DNA of 64,000 bases from Chloroflexota bacterium (GCA_026707585.1 JAPOWQ010000029.1:231362-295361); one strand, 5' to 3'; shown: positions 17,984-27,835, counted from the stretch's first letter. Notes: generated from the sequence alone by a model not told the origin. Translations and numbers: made by a program.

Positions 17984-20900
17984 CTAGCCCGCGCTCGTCA
18001 CCGTAATGGTCACCGTCGTCGTGGCCGACGGCCCGCCCGCCAGGCTGCCGGCGCGCACCGTCAGGCTGTAGGTCGGCGTCGCCGCCTGGTTCAGCCGCGC
18101 GCCCACCACCACTGCGCCCTGCAGTGCATCGACCGCCCACGTCAACGCCGCATTCCCCGCCGTGATGTCGTACACCACCTGCCCGCCTTCCGGATCGCTC
18201 GCCGTCACCGTGCCGATCGTCGTACCCAGCGCCGCGTCCTCCGCCACGCTGAAGCTGTATGAGGCCGCCCCAAATACCGGCGCCTCGTCCACGTTCGTCA
18301 CCGTCACGATCACCGCCACCGTCGCCGTGGCCGAGGCCGTCCCGCCGCCGCTCGTGGCCTCCACCGTCAGGCTGACGCTGGTCGCCGTCTCATAATCCAG
18401 CGCCCCCGCCACCGTCAGCGCCCCGGTTGCGGCGTCGATCGCGAGGAGGCCCGCGTCATTGCCCGCCGTGATCTGGTAACTCACCGCCCCGCCCTCCGGG
18501 TCCGTCGCGCTCACCGTGCCCAGCGCCGCGCCCATCGCCGCGTCCTCCGCCACGCTGAAGCTATAGCTGGCCTCGGCGAACACCGGCGGGAACGCCACGT
18601 CCGTGACCGTAATCGCCACGTCCGCCGTGGCCGTGTGGCCCGCCGCGTCGCTGGCGGTCACCGTCAGGTTGTAGTCATCCGCCGTCTCGTAATCCAGCGT
18701 GCCCGCCACCGTCAGCGCCCCCGTGCTGGCATCAAGGGCGAACGCCCCCGCCGCGTTGCCCGCCGTGATGGCATAGGTCAGGTCGCCGTCCTCCGGGTCG
18801 GTCGCGCTGACCGTGCCCACGGCCGCGTCGGTCGTGGCGTCCTCGGCCACGCTGAACGCGTAGTCGGCCGTCCCGAACGCCGGCGCCTCGTCCACGTCGG
18901 TCACCGTGACGGTGGCCGTGACCGTGGCCTGGCTGCCGCCCGCGCGGGCCTCGACGGTCAGGCTGTGACGGGCGCTGCTCTCGTGATCCAGCGCGCCCGC
19001 CACCGTCAGCGCGCCGCTGCCGGCGTCCAGCGCGAACGCCCCGGCGTTATTGCCCGCGGTGATGGCGTAGGTCACCGCCCCCGCCCCCGTGGTGGTGGCC
19101 GAGACCGAGCCCACGGCGGCGCCGGTGGCGCTGTTCTCGGCCACGCTGAACGCATAGGACTCCGCCCCAAAGACTGGCGGCGGACACGCTCCGGTGGTGG
19201 CCGCCAGCGCCGCCGAGGGCGCGCTCCAGGCGTTGGTGTAGCCGGCGCCGCTGCCGTAGGCCCGCACCCGCACCTCGTAGGCCGTCGCACAGGTCAAGTC
19301 GGCCAGCGTGGTCGAAGCGGTGGTCAGGTCGTTCGCCGCCGTCGTCCAGCCCTCGGCCCCGCTGATCCGGTAGTCCACCTGGTATGTCGTGGCCCCGGGC
19401 ACCGCGTCCCAGCTCAGCGCCAGGCTGGTCGCCGCCGGCGTGGCCGCCAGGTTGGCCGGCGCCGGCGGCGCATCGTCCACGTCAGTGACCGTGATCGTCA
19501 CTGTCGTCGTGGACGTCAGGCGGCTGCCGTCCAGCACGCCGGCCCGCACCGTCAGGGTGTAAGCCGCCGTGGTCTCGTAGTCCAGCCACCGGGCCACCAC
19601 CAGCCGCCCGGCCAGCGCATCCACCGCCCATTGGCTGGCCGCGTCGCCCGCCGTGATGTCATAGATCACCGTGCCGCCTTCCGGATCACTGGCCGTGACC
19701 GTCCCGACCGTGGTGGTCACCGTCGCGTCCTCCGCCACGCTGAAGCTGTACGACTCGGCTCCAAACACCGGCGGCTCGTCCACGTTCGTGACGGTGATCG
19801 TGACCGGCACGACGGTCGCCGCGGCCGGGCCGCTGCGGGCTTCGACCGTCAGCTGGTAGCTGGGCACAGTCTCGTAATCCAGCGCCCCCACCACCTTCAA
19901 CTCGCCCGTCGTCGCGTCCAGCGCCCACACGTCGCCCGTGTTCCCCGCCGTCAGCGTGTGCATCACCGCCGCGCCGCCCGCCACCGTGGCCCGGATCGCC
20001 CCGACCTGGATGGCGACCGCCGTGTCTTCGGCGACCGTGAAGGCGTAGCTGGCCGCCCCGAAGACCGGCTGCGGGGGCACGTCGAGCACCGTCACCGTCA
20101 CCGTGGTGGTGGCCGTGCCGCCGTGGGCGTCGGTGGCCGTCAGGGTCAGCGTGTAGCTGGGTGTCGTCGCGTAGTCCAGCGGGGCCGCCACCGTCAGTTG
20201 GCCGGAGCCGGCGTCCAGGGCGAAGGCGCCGCCGGTGGTGCCGGCCGTCAGGGCGTAGGTCAGCGGGCCGCCGTCCAGGTCGCGGGCCGCGGCCGTGCCC
20301 ACCAGCGTGCCAACCGCCGCGTCCTCCGCCACCCGAAAACTCCAGCCGGCCGCCGGGAACAGCGGCGGCGCCCGTTGCCGGACCGCGTCGGCCACCCCCA
20401 CCGCCACGGGCACCCGGCTGGCGCCCCCTCGCGCGTCCGTGGCCGTCACCGTCAATGCGGCCCCGCCCGCCGGCAGCGGCCCCGCTACCGACAGCACCCC
20501 GGTGCTCGCATCCACCTTGAACACCCCCGCGTCGTTGCCCGCCGTGATGGCGTAGCTGACCGTCCCGCCGCCCGGATCGACGGCCTGCACCTGGCCGATG
20601 GCCGCGCCCACCGGCAGCCCGGCCGGCACGATCCAGTCGTAGCGCGGCGCCCCGAAGGCCGGCCCCGCCTGGCAGGCGGCCAGCCCCTGCGCCGCCGCGT
20701 CCGTAGTCGTCACCGCCGCTAAGGTCCCCGGCAGGCAACCCGTCAGCCGGGTGTCGCCCAGCCGCAGCTCGGTCAGCCGCGTCAGGGTCCCCAGGGCCTC
20801 GGGCACGTCGCCGGTCAGCGTGTTGCCGCGCAGGTCCAGCGCCGTCAGCTGCGTCAGCCGGCCCAGCGCCGCCGGCACGGGTCCGCTCAGGCCTTGCGCG

Positions 20901-22978
20901 CCCAGCCGCAGCCCGGTCACCCGCTGCGGCGTGCCGCCGACGGTCACCCCGGTCCAGCTGGTCAGCGCTCGCGTGCCGTCCCAGTTCAGGCGGCCCGGCC
21001 CGGCCAACGCGTCGCGCGCCGCCAGCAACGCCGCGCAGTCCTGCACCAGGCCGGTATTGGTGGTGGGGTTGGGGACGGTGACCCCGTTGCTGCAGGGGGC
21101 CGTGGCCGCCGCCGGCCAGCTCAGCGTCACCGGCGCCGAGTGGGCCAGGGCCCCCGTGGCGTAGCGGGCCTGGACCCGCCAGGTGCCCGAGGTGGCGCTG
21201 AAGGCGCGCGCCGGGTACGCGGCCCCTGCCGCCCCCACCGACGTCCAGACCCCGCCCACGTCGCGCTGCCACTGGTAGGTCGCCGCGCCCGCGGCGGCGG
21301 GCACCGCCGCCGTCAGGGTCGCGGTGGCGCCGGCCGCCGGGGTGGCCGCGTCGACCGTCACCGTGGGCAGGGCCGGCGCGCTCGGGCAGGCCGGGGCGGC
21401 CGGCGGGTCGCCCGCGGGGGCGGCACGGATCCGCAGCATCAGGCGCTCGCCCGGTTGCCAGGGTTGCGTACAGACCGGCCAGCGCAGCTCGTGGCCGCCC
21501 GCGGTGGCGGTGCGCGTGGCGGCGTCCCCGCGCAGCGTCAGCCCCACCGTCCCGTCCAGCCGGATCAGCTCCAGCTGCTGCCCGGCCAGGGTGGTGCCGG
21601 CCACATCCAGCCGCAGCTGCCCCGCGTCCCAGGTCAGCCGCCGCAGGGCAGCGGACGTCGTACTGGCCCCGCTGGCCCCGCGGCTGGCCGCGGCGTCGCC
21701 CGCGACGCCCACCGCCGCCGGCGCCAGCACCCCCTGCGCCGCATCCCGCCCGACCACCCCGTGCCCCAGCGCCGCCGGATCGAAGAACGCCTCGTGCACC
21801 GTCCCCGCCGGCGCCGTGACCGTGACGGTGAAATGACCGTAAGCGTCGTCGGGTACGAAATCACAGACAAAGCGCGTATAGCGCTGGGAGTTGTAGAAGA
21901 CGTCGTACTCGCCGGCCGGCAATGGCCGCGCAGCGACCAATAGGTGGTCGTAGCCGGTGCTGGCTTGGCCGTCGTCGTCGCTGATTTGCACCTCGAATTG
22001 CGCCGCGTTCGGGCCGCTGAGCCAGTAGCGGCTGTACTGGAGATCGTCATGCGCATTGGTTCCGCGACTCACCTCTGTCGCCGCCGCCGACCCAGAGGCA
22101 AGTGTCACGTCTTCCTGTAATGGCGTCCACGGGTCGGCACGGTTATATCGTTCACGGAGGATTCTCCCGTAGAGGCAGCCTGCGTACCCATCAATGCCTT
22201 CCCCGGCCTTCAGTTCCGCCGCCAGCTTCGCGATCCGGGCCCGCAGGTCGACCAGGGTAATGGTGGGCGGCGGCGATTGCGCCCCGTCCGTGATGAAGGC
22301 CGCCGGCGCCTCTCCGTCGGCCGCCGTGTCCTGCGACGGCAACCAGGCTCGGCTCAGCGTGTCCACGCTGTAGGCCCACGGCGGTTGGTCGTAGTTCGAT
22401 AACACGAACTGCCAGGCGGTCGGGGTGTACGGCCGCGACGGCGTCTCCAGGAAGAGCACCGCCTGCCGCGCGTCCCAGGTCGTCACCCGCGCCTGCACGG
22501 CCCACTCCGCGAAGTCGCGGGCCTCGGCCTCCACCGGGTTTGCGTGCCGGCTGCGCACCACCACCAGCAGGTCGGTTGGGCCGCTCCCCTTCAGGTACTC
22601 GTGCACCGTGAAGCGCAACTCCTGCACCGCGAGGTAAGTGGGCGCGACGCCGGGGTTGCTGGGCAGCGTCTCCACCGCCGCCGTCGCCGACTGCAGCGTC
22701 GCCCGCGCGATCACGTCGGCGAGGAAGATCTGCTGCTCGATCGACGGCGCGACTCGCCAGGTGAGGTTCGATGATCGATGTATCTGCGGCGTTGGGGTGG
22801 GGGCCACCAGGACCTCGGGCTCGCTGGGTGCCCGCTGACCCTGCGGCGGCGGCGTGGACGCTCCTGGGTGCGCTGAATCGCGTGGCCCGCAGGCGGGACT
22901 CGCGACCAGCAACAGGCCCAACACCATGCCCAGGATCCGCCAGGTGCAACGCTGGGGTAGGCGGGCCAGGGCTCGCAT
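17984..22978 (-). CDS. giant lipoprotein with LRR, cadherin-like and fibronectin III domains
   Basis: A 1664-residue protein from ATG 22978 with a signal peptide and a probable lipobox (VASPAC). After a unique N-terminal part (residues about 60 to 520) comes a plant-type leucine-rich segment (LTALDLRGNTLTGDVPEALG), then eight cadherin-like repeats of about 95 residues with the pattern FG-x-[AE]-SY-x-FSVAEDA and YAITAGN. A fibronectin type III domain (LSWDAVPGATTYQVDYR) separates repeats 4 and 5. Such domains mediate adhesion or protein contacts outside the cell. It starts 10 bases after the secreted protease gene and is probably co-transcribed. The C-terminus has no anchor, so the lipid would be the only attachment. 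Confidence 0.87.
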   Translation of the reverse strand: MRALARLPQRCTWRILGMVLGLLLVASPACGPRDSAHPGASTPPPQGQRAPSEPEVLVAPTPTPQIHRSSNLTWRVAPSIEQQIFLADVIARATLQSATAAVETLPSNPGVAPTYLAVQELRFTVHEYLKGSGPTDLLVVVRSRHANPVEAEARDFAEWAVQARVTTWDARQAVLFLETPSRPYTPTAWQFVLSNYDQPPWAYSVDTLSRAWLPSQDTAADGEAPAAFITDGAQSPPPTITLVDLRARIAKLAAELKAGEGIDGYAGCLYGRILRERYNRADPWTPLQEDVTLASGSAAATEVSRGTNAHDDLQYSRYWLSGPNAAQFEVQISDDDGQASTGYDHLLVAARPLPAGEYDVFYNSQRYTRFVCDFVPDDAYGHFTVTVTAPAGTVHEAFFDPAALGHGVVGRDAAQGVLAPAAVGVAGDAAASRGASGASTTSAALRRLTWDAGQLRLDVAGTTLAGQQLELIRLDGTVGLTLRGDAATRTATAGGHELRWPVCTQPWQPGERLMLRIRAAPAGDPPAAPACPSAPALPTVTVDAATPAAGATATLTAAVPAAAGAATYQWQRDVGGVWTSVGAAGAAYPARAFSATSGTWRVQARYATGALAHSAPVTLSWPAAATAPCSNGVTVPNPTTNTGLVQDCAALLAARDALAGPGRLNWDGTRALTSWTGVTVGGTPQRVTGLRLGAQGLSGPVPAALGRLTQLTALDLRGNTLTGDVPEALGTLTRLTELRLGDTRLTGCLPGTLAAVTTTDAAAQGLAACQAGPAFGAPRYDWIVPAGLPVGAAIGQVQAVDPGGGTVSYAITAGNDAGVFKVDASTGVLSVAGPLPAGGAALTVTATDARGGASRVPVAVGVADAVRQRAPPLFPAAGWSFRVAEDAAVGTLVGTAAARDLDGGPLTYALTAGTTGGAFALDAGSGQLTVAAPLDYATTPSYTLTLTATDAHGGTATTTVTVTVLDVPPQPVFGAASYAFTVAEDTAVAIQVGAIRATVAGGAAVMHTLTAGNTGDVWALDATTGELKVVGALDYETVPSYQLTVEARSGPAAATVVPVTITVTNVDEPPVFGAESYSFSVAEDATVTTTVGTVTASDPEGGTVIYDITAGDAASQWAVDALAGRLVVARWLDYETTAAYTLTVRAGVLDGSRLTSTTTVTITVTDVDDAPPAPANLAATPAATSLALSWDAVPGATTYQVDYRISGAEGWTTAANDLTTASTTLADLTCATAYEVRVRAYGSGAGYTNAWSAPSAALAATTGACPPPVFGAESYAFSVAENSATGAAVGSVSATTTGAGAVTYAITAGNNAGAFALDAGSGALTVAGALDHESSARHSLTVEARAGGSQATVTATVTVTDVDEAPAFGTADYAFSVAEDATTDAAVGTVSATDPEDGDLTYAITAGNAAGAFALDASTGALTVAGTLDYETADDYNLTVTASDAAGHTATADVAITVTDVAFPPVFAEASYSFSVAEDAAMGAALGTVSATDPEGGAVSYQITAGNDAGLLAIDAATGALTVAGALDYETATSVSLTVEATSGGGTASATATVAVIVTVTNVDEAPVFGAASYSFSVAEDAALGTTIGTVTASDPEGGQVVYDITAGNAALTWAVDALQGAVVVGARLNQAATPTYSLTVRAGSLAGGPSATTTVTITVTSAG

Positions 22979-22988
22979 CGTGGCCGCC

Positions 22989-25460
22989 CTAGTGATCGTC
23001 ACGGTGGTGGGCATACGTGGCCTTCAGGCCATTCATGTCCGTGTCGCCGAGGTCAGTCCGCTTGGCGCCGCCCATGATGGCGTCGCCGTCTGTGCTGTGA
23101 CCCAGGCCCAGCGTGTGCCCGAACTCATGCATCAAGACCCAGGGCAAGTATTCGAATTCGTCTTTGTTCGAATTCCACTCAGAGAAGCTAGTCGTCCATT
23201 TCCTTTCTGGTTTTAAGTCGTCTCTGGGCCAACGCGGCGGGTCTTCGATCTCAAAGACCTGGCCATTGCCGAGGTGCGGGTAGGTGCCCGCCGCACGGAC
23301 GCAGGCCACGCTCCCGCCGCACCGGTCGTCTTCGCCGGCGCCGGGGTCCCAGTAGCCGGAGATCACCACGTCGGCGCTGGAGTCGGCGTTAGTCGGGGTT
23401 GGCGTAAGCGTCACGCCGCCGTTGCGCACGTTCTGCCAGGCCTCTGCCGCGTTCTGATAGTTGGCCGGATTGGTCAGTGCCTTGTTCGGCGTCATGCCGG
23501 CCTTGGCCGGAAACAACTGGCCGCCGTCGATCGTGCCGTTCGCGCGGGTCCCTTCAATGAAATAGACCACCCGCCGGTCATGTCGGTGCCACGACCGCTC
23601 AATTGTCGTAGTTGCGGTGTAGAGCGACTCGGTACTTCCGCCCCGCTGCACCTCAACCTCGAAGCTGACTTCCGCGCCGGCGCCCAAGCCGCAGCGGACC
23701 AGGTACAGCCCGCGATTCGAGTCCTCCCACGGCGACTGCACCACCGTCGAGTCCGTGGGCGCGGGGTAACTCGGGCACGCCCAGCCAACCTGGAAGCCCG
23801 TGCTCGCGGGCAGCCGCAGCCGGAACTGGTGGCCGTCCGTGCGGGTGAATCCGGCCTCCCGGAACATCACCACGCCGTAGTCGAGGACCCCCCATTTTGA
23901 GTTCGCCAGGGGCTTGAAGGCGTCGCTCTGTACCACCCGCACCCGCACGTCGAAGACCGTGAGGTGCAAGGGAATCTGGGCCGTCTTCTTGGCCGCGTCG
24001 GTCACCGTATACGTGTAGGTGGCGAGATTGGTCGCGGCCAGCGGCGTGCCGGCCAGCGTGCGCGTGGCCGCGTCGAACGTCAGGCCGTTGCCCACCGCCG
24101 GCGCGAGCTGGTACGTCAGCGCACCGCTCCCGCCGCTGGCCGCGGGCAGGGTCAGGGACTCCCCATGCCCCACCAGCAGGGTAGATGTGAGGGAGCCCGT
24201 GCTCCCGAAGCTGGGCGCCCCGGGAGCCGGAGTTGGCGCCGGGTTCGTCGTAAACCGGTGGTCGGCCGACCAGCGGGAGCAGTTGGTGTTGTTCGCCTGA
24301 TTGCAGGCGCGCATCTTCAACTCGTACGTCGTGCTGGCCGCCAACCCGCGCAGGGTTTCGCTCCGGTCGCCCCCGCCGTCGGCCCGCTGCGTCGTGGCGC
24401 CGGCTTCCGCGTTGGGGTTCTTGGCGTCGTAGGGCCAATACTTGAGGTCGAAGCCGGTCAGCGGCGCCCCGCCCGTGGTGCCCGGCGCGCGCCACGTCAC
24501 CCGCACGGAGGTCGACGTCGTGTCCTCGAACTTGATCGTATGCGGGCGATGCGGGACGGCGATGGTTGGGATCGGCGTCGGGGAGGTGGGCGACGGCGCC
24601 GCCGTGGGCGCGGTACCCGTGGTCATGACCTGTTTGGCCGGGTAGCTCCAATGCCCGCAGATGGTCTGGTTGCAGGCGTGCATCAGGTAGTGATACGTCG
24701 TGCCGGCCGTCAGCCCGCTCAACGTCTGCGCCTGTTTCTTGATCCCGTTCTCCTCAAACGTCGGCGGCACGCCAATGGTGGTGGCGTCGCCATAGCCCGG
24801 CTTGTCGTTCTGCACGTGGCCCGTCCACCACAGGAGGCCGTAGCCGGTCAGGGGCATCCCGCCGTCGCTGGGCGGGCTCCACTTCGCCCGAAACTTCGTG
24901 TCCTTGATCTCGTCGAAGTGGATTCCCGACACGATGCCGGGCCGGCCCGCCCGCGCCACCGAGTCTGAGTCTCGGCGCGCTATCCGCTGGTCCGCCGGCA
25001 CCCAGTCGGGGATGGCCAGCACCGACAGCGCCTGGCTGACCGTGGCCGCCGCGGCGGCGGCCCCGGCCTCCCGCACCTCGGCTCGGACCGTGCCGTCGAC
25101 CACCCGGCAGGCGTACAGCACGTACGTGACGGTGTGCGCGGCCGCGCCGCTCACCGTCTGCGTCTGCGACGCAGTGCCGCAGGCGCCGAACCCCAGGCCC
25201 GTGGGCCGGTCGCTGGACACGCGGACCTCGTACGTGGCCGCGGCGCTGAGACCGGTGATCTGGACGTGAAACCGGTCGACGGTGGTGTGGGTGGGGACGC
25301 TGCTCAGGTCCTCAAACGCGATGCCGACGCCGTCCTGCGCCAGCAGGGGCGCGATCTGCCCCAGCCACGCCGCGCTGAGCAGCAAGCTGCCCACCACCGC
25401 CGCCAGCCCCATCCGCCGCGCCAGCCACCCGCAAACCCGTCGAACCACCCGCCCGGCCAT
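22989..25460 (-). CDS. secreted metzincin-type zinc metalloprotease with FN3 domains
   Basis: An 823-residue protein with a signal peptide (ending near PLLAQDG). Two fibronectin III-like domains (about 160-280 and 300-410; SPPSDGGMPLTGYGLLWW and RAPGTTGGAPLTGFDLKYW) are followed by an Ig-like domain (about 420-510) and a C-terminal catalytic domain. The zinc site HEFGHTLGLGH begins near residue 778 and a methionine follows 18 residues after the first histidine (GDAIMGG), as in matrixin or reprolysin-like metzincins. It should cleave extracellular proteins. ATG 25460 is chosen over the GTG one codon earlier. It is the first gene of a two-gene unit with the cadherin-like lipoprotein. Confidence 0.9.
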   Translation of the reverse strand: MAGRVVRRVCGWLARRMGLAAVVGSLLLSAAWLGQIAPLLAQDGVGIAFEDLSSVPTHTTVDRFHVQITGLSAAATYEVRVSSDRPTGLGFGACGTASQTQTVSGAAAHTVTYVLYACRVVDGTVRAEVREAGAAAAAATVSQALSVLAIPDWVPADQRIARRDSDSVARAGRPGIVSGIHFDEIKDTKFRAKWSPPSDGGMPLTGYGLLWWTGHVQNDKPGYGDATTIGVPPTFEENGIKKQAQTLSGLTAGTTYHYLMHACNQTICGHWSYPAKQVMTTGTAPTAAPSPTSPTPIPTIAVPHRPHTIKFEDTTSTSVRVTWRAPGTTGGAPLTGFDLKYWPYDAKNPNAEAGATTQRADGGGDRSETLRGLAASTTYELKMRACNQANNTNCSRWSADHRFTTNPAPTPAPGAPSFGSTGSLTSTLLVGHGESLTLPAASGGSGALTYQLAPAVGNGLTFDAATRTLAGTPLAATNLATYTYTVTDAAKKTAQIPLHLTVFDVRVRVVQSDAFKPLANSKWGVLDYGVVMFREAGFTRTDGHQFRLRLPASTGFQVGWACPSYPAPTDSTVVQSPWEDSNRGLYLVRCGLGAGAEVSFEVEVQRGGSTESLYTATTTIERSWHRHDRRVVYFIEGTRANGTIDGGQLFPAKAGMTPNKALTNPANYQNAAEAWQNVRNGGVTLTPTPTNADSSADVVISGYWDPGAGEDDRCGGSVACVRAAGTYPHLGNGQVFEIEDPPRWPRDDLKPERKWTTSFSEWNSNKDEFEYLPWVLMHEFGHTLGLGHSTDGDAIMGGAKRTDLGDTDMNGLKATYAHHRDDH

Positions 25461-25660
25461 CACGTATGGCCCGGCCCCACCGCGGCTGCCGGGCGCGCCG
25501 CGCCGACGCCACGCGCCACCGTCGGGGCCTCACCCGCGCGTCCGTCCCCACACCAAACCAAAATGGGCGACCTCCGCCGGCCGCCCACCGGTGCATGTAC
25601 GTCACGGCACTGATTCGACGAAGTATGAACACGAATCCACGCCAGTGTCCATCCCCCGCC

Positions 25661-25849
25661 GCGGACCTTTGCGTAACCCCGTCACGACCTCGAAAGCGGG
25701 GCCGCTCCTGCTCCCTCTCCCCGTGGAGACCTTTGCGAAACCGCGCCCCGACCTCGAACGCGGGGCCGCTCTTTCTCACTCTCCCCGTGGGAGAGGGTTG
25801 GGATGAGGGTCTTCCGGGCAACCATACCTGGGGTTAGGCAAACGTCTCC
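25661..25849. repeat. MITE-like element, nested pair
   Basis: The left end GCGGACCTTTGCGTAACCCC (25661-25680) pairs with the right end GGGGTTAGGCAAACGTCTCC (25830-25849), 16 of 20 positions in inverted orientation. A second left end, GGAGACCTTTGCGAAA, begins at 25725, so a 125-bp copy (25725-25849) seems to interrupt or follow an earlier copy. The hairpin CTCTCCCC/GGGGAGAG-like core lies near 25780. The rest of the gap 25464-26077 shows no gene. Confidence 0.72.
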
Positions 25850-26077
25850 GACGGAAGATCCTCGTCCAGTACCAGAACGCCCCGTCCGGGGCCACCCCCC
25901 ATCCTTGCCGCCGCTGCCGCCACGGACGGCACGGCATGCGCTGATTGCATGGCTGTCAATGTTGGCGCTCGTCATCCCCGGCCCTGGCTCACCCACTCCC
26001 CCTGGCCAACCCCGCACCTGACGTCGCGACCTGCGGATCGCCAGGCCAATGTCCCGCCGTCCCATCACGCGAGGAAA

Positions 26078-26668
26078 CTAAACGGCCGGAGTCCCGGGCG
26101 GCCCACGTCGCCCCGACGCCAGCCGTCGCGCCCACGCCAGCACCACCACCGCCGCTACTGATGTCGTACCCGCCAGGAAATTGAACAACATGTCGACCGG
26201 GTCAAAGACTCGATTCGGCAATAGCCACTGAATCCCCTCGTCCGCGACCCCCAGGAGCGTGGTCAAGACGACAGCCACCACCGGAGGAACCGGAACGCGC
26301 CGCCCCTGGCTCACTCGCTCGGTCAGTGCCTCGTGAATGAATACCCCCAGGACGCCGTACTCCATCAGATGCGTGCGCTCCGCCGGACCCACGGTCGTGC
26401 GCAGGAACAGCAGCAAGTACACGAATGTGATGCCGAGGAGCACGGCAATCTCCGCCCCCCGGGGCCGCAACCTGATGCCCGACGTGAAGATCGTTGCCCC
26501 CAGCAGAAACATGGCAAACATGACGAGGCTCGAGGCTTCCAGCAGCTCGTACTCGCGCAGCACCTCGGCCAGCGTTCCCGCCAGCCCCAGCGTGGCGTAG
26601 ATCGCCACCACCACGGCGCCGCTCCACAGCCACAACCGCCGCTCCCGCGCTGACGAAAACAGGGGCAT
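26078..26668 (-). CDS. VanZ-like membrane protein, paralog 1
   Basis: A 196-residue protein with four to five membrane helices and VanZ-family residues: ERTHLMEYGVLGVFIHEAL and DEGIQWLLPNRVFDPVDMLFN. VanZ proteins influence teicoplanin resistance in some Gram-positives, but most family members have no known role. It follows its paralog after 3 bases and is probably co-transcribed. The N-terminus (FSSARERRLWLW) is nearly the same in both, indicating a tandem duplication. Confidence 0.85.
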   Translation of the reverse strand: MPLFSSARERRLWLWSGAVVVAIYATLGLAGTLAEVLREYELLEASSLVMFAMFLLGATIFTSGIRLRPRGAEIAVLLGITFVYLLLFLRTTVGPAERTHLMEYGVLGVFIHEALTERVSQGRRVPVPPVVAVVLTTLLGVADEGIQWLLPNRVFDPVDMLFNFLAGTTSVAAVVVLAWARRLASGRRGPPGTPAV

Positions 26669-26671
26669 CGC

Positions 26672-27244
26672 TTACCCGCCGTCCCTGGCGCGACTCGTCC
26701 GCCGCCGCGCCCAGGCCAGCGCCATCACCGAGCCGATCGCCATCGTGCCCGCCAGCAGGTTGAACAGGATGTCCTGCGGGTCGAACACCCTGGTCGGCAG
26801 GAACCACTGGATGCCCTCGTCCACCACGCCCAGCGCCGCCGTGATTAGCGCCGCCAACAGCGGCGGCAGTGGAACCCGACGCCCCCGCCGCGCCCGCTCG
26901 GCCAGCGCCTCATAGACAAACACGCCCAGCACCCCGTACTCGATCAGGTGCGAGCGCTCCTCCAGGATCGCCATCCGCGTGAACACCATCAAATACGCCG
27001 CCACCACCCCCATCGCCACGGCTACCTCGGTCCTGCCGATCCGAACCCTCACCCCTTGCGTCACGATCGTGGCGCCCACCAGGAACATCCCCAGCAGAAA
27101 GAACACCGCCGCGTCCAGAAACCCATACTCCCGCAGCCACTCCGCCAGCGTCCCTGTCAACCCCAGCGTCGAATAAATCGCCGCCGCTACCGCCAGCGTC
27201 CACAACCACAACCGCCGCTCCCGCCTCGACGAAAACAGGCTCAT
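26672..27244 (-). CDS. VanZ-like membrane protein, paralog 2
   Basis: A 190-residue paralog of the next gene downstream. Shared features include LFSSRRERRLWLW at the start, ERSHLIEYGVLGVFVYEALAE in the middle and DEGIQWFLPTRVFDPQDILFN before the last helix. The conserved acidic and aromatic loop (DEGIQW-x-LP) is the family hallmark. It is the first gene of the pair, and a MITE-like element lies just upstream at 27303-27425, where its promoter would be expected. Confidence 0.85.
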   Translation of the reverse strand: MSLFSSRRERRLWLWTLAVAAAIYSTLGLTGTLAEWLREYGFLDAAVFFLLGMFLVGATIVTQGVRVRIGRTEVAVAMGVVAAYLMVFTRMAILEERSHLIEYGVLGVFVYEALAERARRGRRVPLPPLLAALITAALGVVDEGIQWFLPTRVFDPQDILFNLLAGTMAIGSVMALAWARRRTSRARDGG

Positions 27245-27302
27245 GGCGTGACTCCACCCCGGCTGCCCTCAGCAGCCGCGATCCGGGAAACCCCGTCCGA
27301 TC

Positions 27303-27425
27303 GGAGACCTTTACATAACGTATCTCGTTTGCAAATGAGCGGCTGCTCTTGCTCCCTCTCCCCGTGGGAGAGGGTTGGGGTGAGGGTCTTCCGGGCAACC
27401 GCCCTCGGGTTACGCAAGGGTCTCC
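27303..27425. repeat. MITE-like element, 123 bp
   Basis: The most complete copy. Left end GGAGACCTTTACATAAC (27303-27319); right end GTTACGCAAGGGTCTCC (27409-27425), whose reverse complement matches the left at 14 of 17 positions. Between them is the hairpin CCTCTCCCCGTGGGAGAGGG (27354-27373) followed by GGTGAGGGTCTTCCGGGCAA. Size, ends and core agree with the 125-bp copy at 25725-25849. No reading frame is present. Confidence 0.75.
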
Positions 27426-27755
27426 ACCGGCAGCCCTCGCCGACTGCCCGCGGGTACGGTGATTGCCATATGTCTACGCTTAGTGTACAATAGACCCGAC
27501 ATCTCCGCAAGCTCAATTCTGGATGCCTCCTAACCGCTCCATGACGGATGCCGGCGCCCCCTCGCCCGCCGACGCCTCGCTGTGCCCCCGGAGGTCTCCT
27601 GGAAAGGACCATCATCGATTCATGCTCGCCTCGCTCCACCGCTCACACTTGCCCTATCGCTCCCCCGTCGTTGCCGTGACGCCCCGTCCCTCGCAGGCGG
27701 CCGTTCCAAGTCGCGTTTTCCCGGCCGAAACGCACCCCGCCGCACCCCGTTCGTC

Positions 27756-27778
27756 ATTCCGGCGTCTTCAGCCGGAAT
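27756..27778. repeat. short palindromic repeat (VIPA-type)
   Basis: ATTCCGGC and GCCGGAAT flank the 7-base loop GTCTTCA. Read through, the sequence gives FVIPASSAGIQ, the mark of a palindromic repeat found between genes of many bacteria. It sits in the 700-base gap upstream of dapF, which otherwise shows no gene. Confidence 0.65.
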
Positions 27779-27835
27779 CCAGTCCTCGCCTCCGACGCCC
27801 CTCGGACACGCCACAAAACGGCCCCGCCGCGCCTC

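Noticed and set aside
18635-20722. A 695-codon plus-strand frame opposite the cadherin-like gene
   Set aside because: Arg/Gly/His-rich shadow of the repeat-containing minus-strand gene; no domain pattern.
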